A stretch of DNA of 6,802 nucleotides. Origin: Dehalococcoidia bacterium UBA2777 (GTDB taxonomy: Bacteria; Chloroflexota; Dehalococcoidia; UBA2247; UBA2777). The notes beneath the pieces are model-generated. The model did no database searches. It was given only the letters and a program-made list of their open reading frames with translations, and had not been told where the DNA came from. Within the stretch, counting starts at the first letter, position 1. The number at the start of each line of letters is the position of its first letter. Made by a program: the position numbers and the translations under genes. This document shows, one piece after another, positions 5,329 through 6,802 of this stretch. The DNA is taken from positions 1 to 6,802 of the forward strand of contig DEIJ01000087.1 of assembly GCA_002352365.1 (NCBI GenBank). Direction: 5' to 3'.

Positions 5329-6543
5329 ATGGACAGAGCTGCTCTAGCTGGGGTAAGAATTGCTGATTTCGCCTGGGCGTGGGCCGGGGCCCACGCCGGA
5401 ACACTACTGGCCTTCCTGGGGGCCGAAGTCATCAAAATCGAGAGCTTGATCAGGCCAGACTTCTCTAGGACGCGGTCGCTGACCACCGGCCAGAAGTTCG
5501 AGGGGTTGGACCAATCTGCGGTCTTTAATGATATAAATCTGGGTAAGCTGAGTGTCAGGATCAACCTGGGGCATCCCAGGGGGCTTGAGCTGGCCAAAGC
5601 GATAGTCCAAATCAGCGATGTAGTCACCCAGAACTGGCGGCCAGGGGCTATGGAGTTGTTTGGGCTGGGCTATAAGGATCTCAGTGAGGTCAAACCAGAC
5701 ATTATCTACCTCTCCTCCTCAGCTCAGGGGATGACTGGCCCGGAGGGGAGGAGCCTTGGGCTTGCCCCTGACTTCGCTGCCATCGGTGGCCTATCCTATA
5801 TAACCGGTTATGCCGATGGGCCACCTACTGAGCTGGCTGGGGAGATTGACCTTCTCAGCGCCTATACCTCGGCCTTTGCCATCCTGGCTGCCCTCAATTA
5901 CCGGCAGCAGAGCGGGTATGGGCAACACATCGACACCTCCTCTTCAGAGGCGATCAGCGTCCTCATCGGAGAGGTGCTGATGGATTACACTATGAATGGT
6001 AGGGTGCAGTGCCGCCAGGGTAATCGAGATGAATTCATGGCACCACATAATTGCTATCGGTGTCGGGGTGAGGACAAATGGGTCAGCATTGCTGTTGGCA
6101 GCGACGAGGAGTGGAGGGCTTTCACCAACGCTATTGGCAATCCCGAGTGGACCGAGGACCCTAGCTTCTCCGATGCCCACAGCCGCTGGCGAAATCAGCA
6201 GCAGCTGGACAAGCTGGTTGAGGACTGGACACTGGCTCGTAGCCACTATGAGGTGATGGAAATTCTGCAGCAGGCGGGAGTAGCCGCCGTGCCCTCGTTT
6301 AATAGCCAGGAGCTATATAGCGACCCGCATCTCAAGGAGCGCCGCTTCTGGCAGGAGATTGAGCATCCAATCATCGGAAGGCAAACGGTTGCCGGCCCTC
6401 CCTGGAAGCTATCAGCAACCCCGGCCCGGGTCTACCGCCACGGCCCGCTGCTCGGCGAGCACAATGAATATGTCTTCGGGGAACTCCTCGGCCTGCCCTC
6501 AGATGAAATCGTCAGGCTTGTCGAAGAGAAGATCATCTACTAG
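5329..6543 (+). CDS. CaiB/BaiF family III CoA-transferase, catalytic Asp kept
   Basis: This 404-residue protein is the second of the tandem pair and the last gene of the operon. The N-terminus is LAGVRIADFAWAWAGAHAGT with FLGAEVIKIES (about 6-39). VTQNWRPGAMELFGLGY (99-115), YLSSSAQGMTGP (127-138) and the end PLLGEHNEYV are all classic family III features. In the segment GEIDLLSAYTSAFAILAALN (171-190), Asp174 (codon 5848-5850) stands at the catalytic position, sixteen residues from the end of the LAAL block, and GYGQHIDTS follows. It shares overall plan but clearly not close identity with its neighbour, so the pair is not a recent duplication. The WAWAG and PDFSR motifs near the N-terminus are typical of a subgroup often found in tandem in anaerobe genomes. 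It may form a heteromer with the Glu-containing neighbour. The substrate is unknown. Confidence 0.93.
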   Translation: MDRAALAGVRIADFAWAWAGAHAGTLLAFLGAEVIKIESLIRPDFSRTRSLTTGQKFEGLDQSAVFNDINLGKLSVRINLGHPRGLELAKAIVQISDVVTQNWRPGAMELFGLGYKDLSEVKPDIIYLSSSAQGMTGPEGRSLGLAPDFAAIGGLSYITGYADGPPTELAGEIDLLSAYTSAFAILAALNYRQQSGYGQHIDTSSSEAISVLIGEVLMDYTMNGRVQCRQGNRDEFMAPHNCYRCRGEDKWVSIAVGSDEEWRAFTNAIGNPEWTEDPSFSDAHSRWRNQQQLDKLVEDWTLARSHYEVMEILQQAGVAAVPSFNSQELYSDPHLKERRFWQEIEHPIIGRQTVAGPPWKLSATPARVYRHGPLLGEHNEYVFGELLGLPSDEIVRLVEEKIIY

Positions 6544-6609
6544 CCCATCTTTACCATTGCCACGAGTAAAACCCCCGTTTATGGACACTACATATTTTCA
6601 TGTCCTCAG
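6544..6609. mobile_element. Probable end of an insertion sequence beside the operon
   Basis: Between the operon stop (6541-6543) and the reverse-strand transposase stop (6610-6612) there are only 66 bases. The insertion-sequence boundary should fall here. The stretch CCCCCGTTTATGGACACTAC (6572-6591) is a plausible terminal inverted repeat, because TAGTGTCC-type ends (read on the reverse strand) are common in insertion sequences. The other end and the target duplication are outside the window, so the exact boundary cannot be set. No intrinsic terminator for the operon is visible in this gap. Confidence 0.35.
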
Positions 6610-6802
6610 TCATTTAGTGCGCAGAGGCTTTGGAGGTAGGCCCAAAGCCCTGTGGATCTCATAATGAAAAGGCTCTGGGTCAGTTGTCTGCCGGATATGG
6701 ATGCGCTGACCTCTCTCAGAGGTCAGCGAAGTTGTTATCCGCACTTGGGTGGCCAACTGGGTTCTTATGGTTTCCCACCGATGGTTTACTCCTTTCTGCT
6801 TG
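6610..6802 (-). CDS. C-terminus of DDE transposase, IS1634-like (partial)
   Basis: On the reverse strand a frame is open from the window edge (base 6801) to a TGA at 6610-6612, giving 63 residues with no start inside the window. It reads WETIRTQLATQVRITTSLTS, then ERGQRIHIRQTTDPEPFHYE, then IHRALGLPPKPLRTK. The pattern 'W..IR..L.T..R.T..L....G..IHIR..T.PEP....I..ALG' matches, from memory, the last segment of IS1634-type (IS4-superfamily DDE) transposases. The catalytic DDE residues would be upstream in the protein and are not in this window. The gene converges on the CoA-transferase operon. The transposase C-terminus call is fairly good; the IS family is less sure. Two palindromes (6626-6649 and 6704-6728) fall inside this coding segment. 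Confidence 0.6.
   Translation of the reverse strand, partial: KQKGVNHRWETIRTQLATQVRITTSLTSERGQRIHIRQTTDPEPFHYEIHRALGLPPKPLRTK
6704..6728. repeat. Perfect 11-bp inverted repeat
   Basis: CGCTGACCTCT (6704-6714) pairs without mismatch with AGAGGTCAGCG (6718-6728) around a 3-nt loop. It lies within the transposase coding segment. No T-run follows in either direction. Confidence 0.6.

Noticed and set aside
4105..6543. Possibility that the two CoA-transferases are a recent tandem duplication
   Set aside because: They align only in family motifs and differ in N-terminus, catalytic segment and insert lengths.
6626..6649. GGCTTTGG/CCAAAGCC stem with 8-nt loop considered as a terminator
   Set aside because: It falls within the transposase C-terminal codons and is not followed by a T-run. 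It may be incidental.
6704..6728. Strong hairpin considered as the operon terminator
   Set aside because: It lies inside the reverse-strand transposase coding frame, more than 160 bp after the operon stop, and has no T-run.
1..6802. CRISPR array, tRNA or riboswitch
   Set aside because: No regularly spaced direct repeats, cloverleaf or recognisable aptamer core was seen on reading.

Overview
The window (6802 bp) looks like a piece of the chromosome of an anaerobic bacterium. It is built around Fe-S proteins and CoA-transferases, with no aerobic enzymes. Two CaiB/BaiF CoA-transferases in tandem, several ferredoxin-like proteins and a DUF3795-type cysteine-rich protein are the sort of content common in uncultured Chloroflexota (Dehalococcoidia-like) and in syntrophic or sulfate-reducing lineages. 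No rRNA or other lineage marker is present, so this placement is a guess.

Left part (1-1773): the likely last 14 codons of an upstream gene are followed by a possible hairpin terminator. Next come a small DUF3795-like protein (221-658) and a stand-alone 8-cysteine ferredoxin (767-973), both forward and each with a good ribosome binding site. From 974 to 1773 lies about 800 bp with no intact gene. It holds decayed-looking pieces: a forward-strand fragment (1163-1465) whose end resembles the helix-turn-helix of recombinase-associated proteins, and on the opposite strand a frameshifted, protein-like reading (998-1344) that I cannot identify.

Central operon (1774-6543): six forward genes are packed with gaps of 14, -4, -4, 3 and 18 bp. 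In order they are a 277-residue Fe-S protein with an N-terminal CxxC, a central CxCR...CxC module and a C-terminal two-cluster ferredoxin domain; an 82-residue two-cluster ferredoxin with an unusual first motif; a 197-residue protein resembling the L-2-amino-thiazoline-4-carboxylate hydrolase family; a PHP-domain metallophosphoesterase with all expected ligands; and two family III CoA-transferases. The first CoA-transferase has Glu where the family's catalytic Asp is expected, while the second keeps Asp. The pair may therefore form a heteromer with one catalytic subunit. Taken together, the operon suggests CoA activation of an unknown carboxylate linked to low-potential electron transfer. No oxidoreductase catalytic subunit lies inside the window to define the substrate.

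Right edge (6544-6802): a reverse-strand open frame with no start inside the window encodes 63 residues that look like the C-terminus of a DDE transposase (IS1634-like). An insertion sequence therefore appears to begin within about 60 bp of the operon's last stop codon, pointing toward it.
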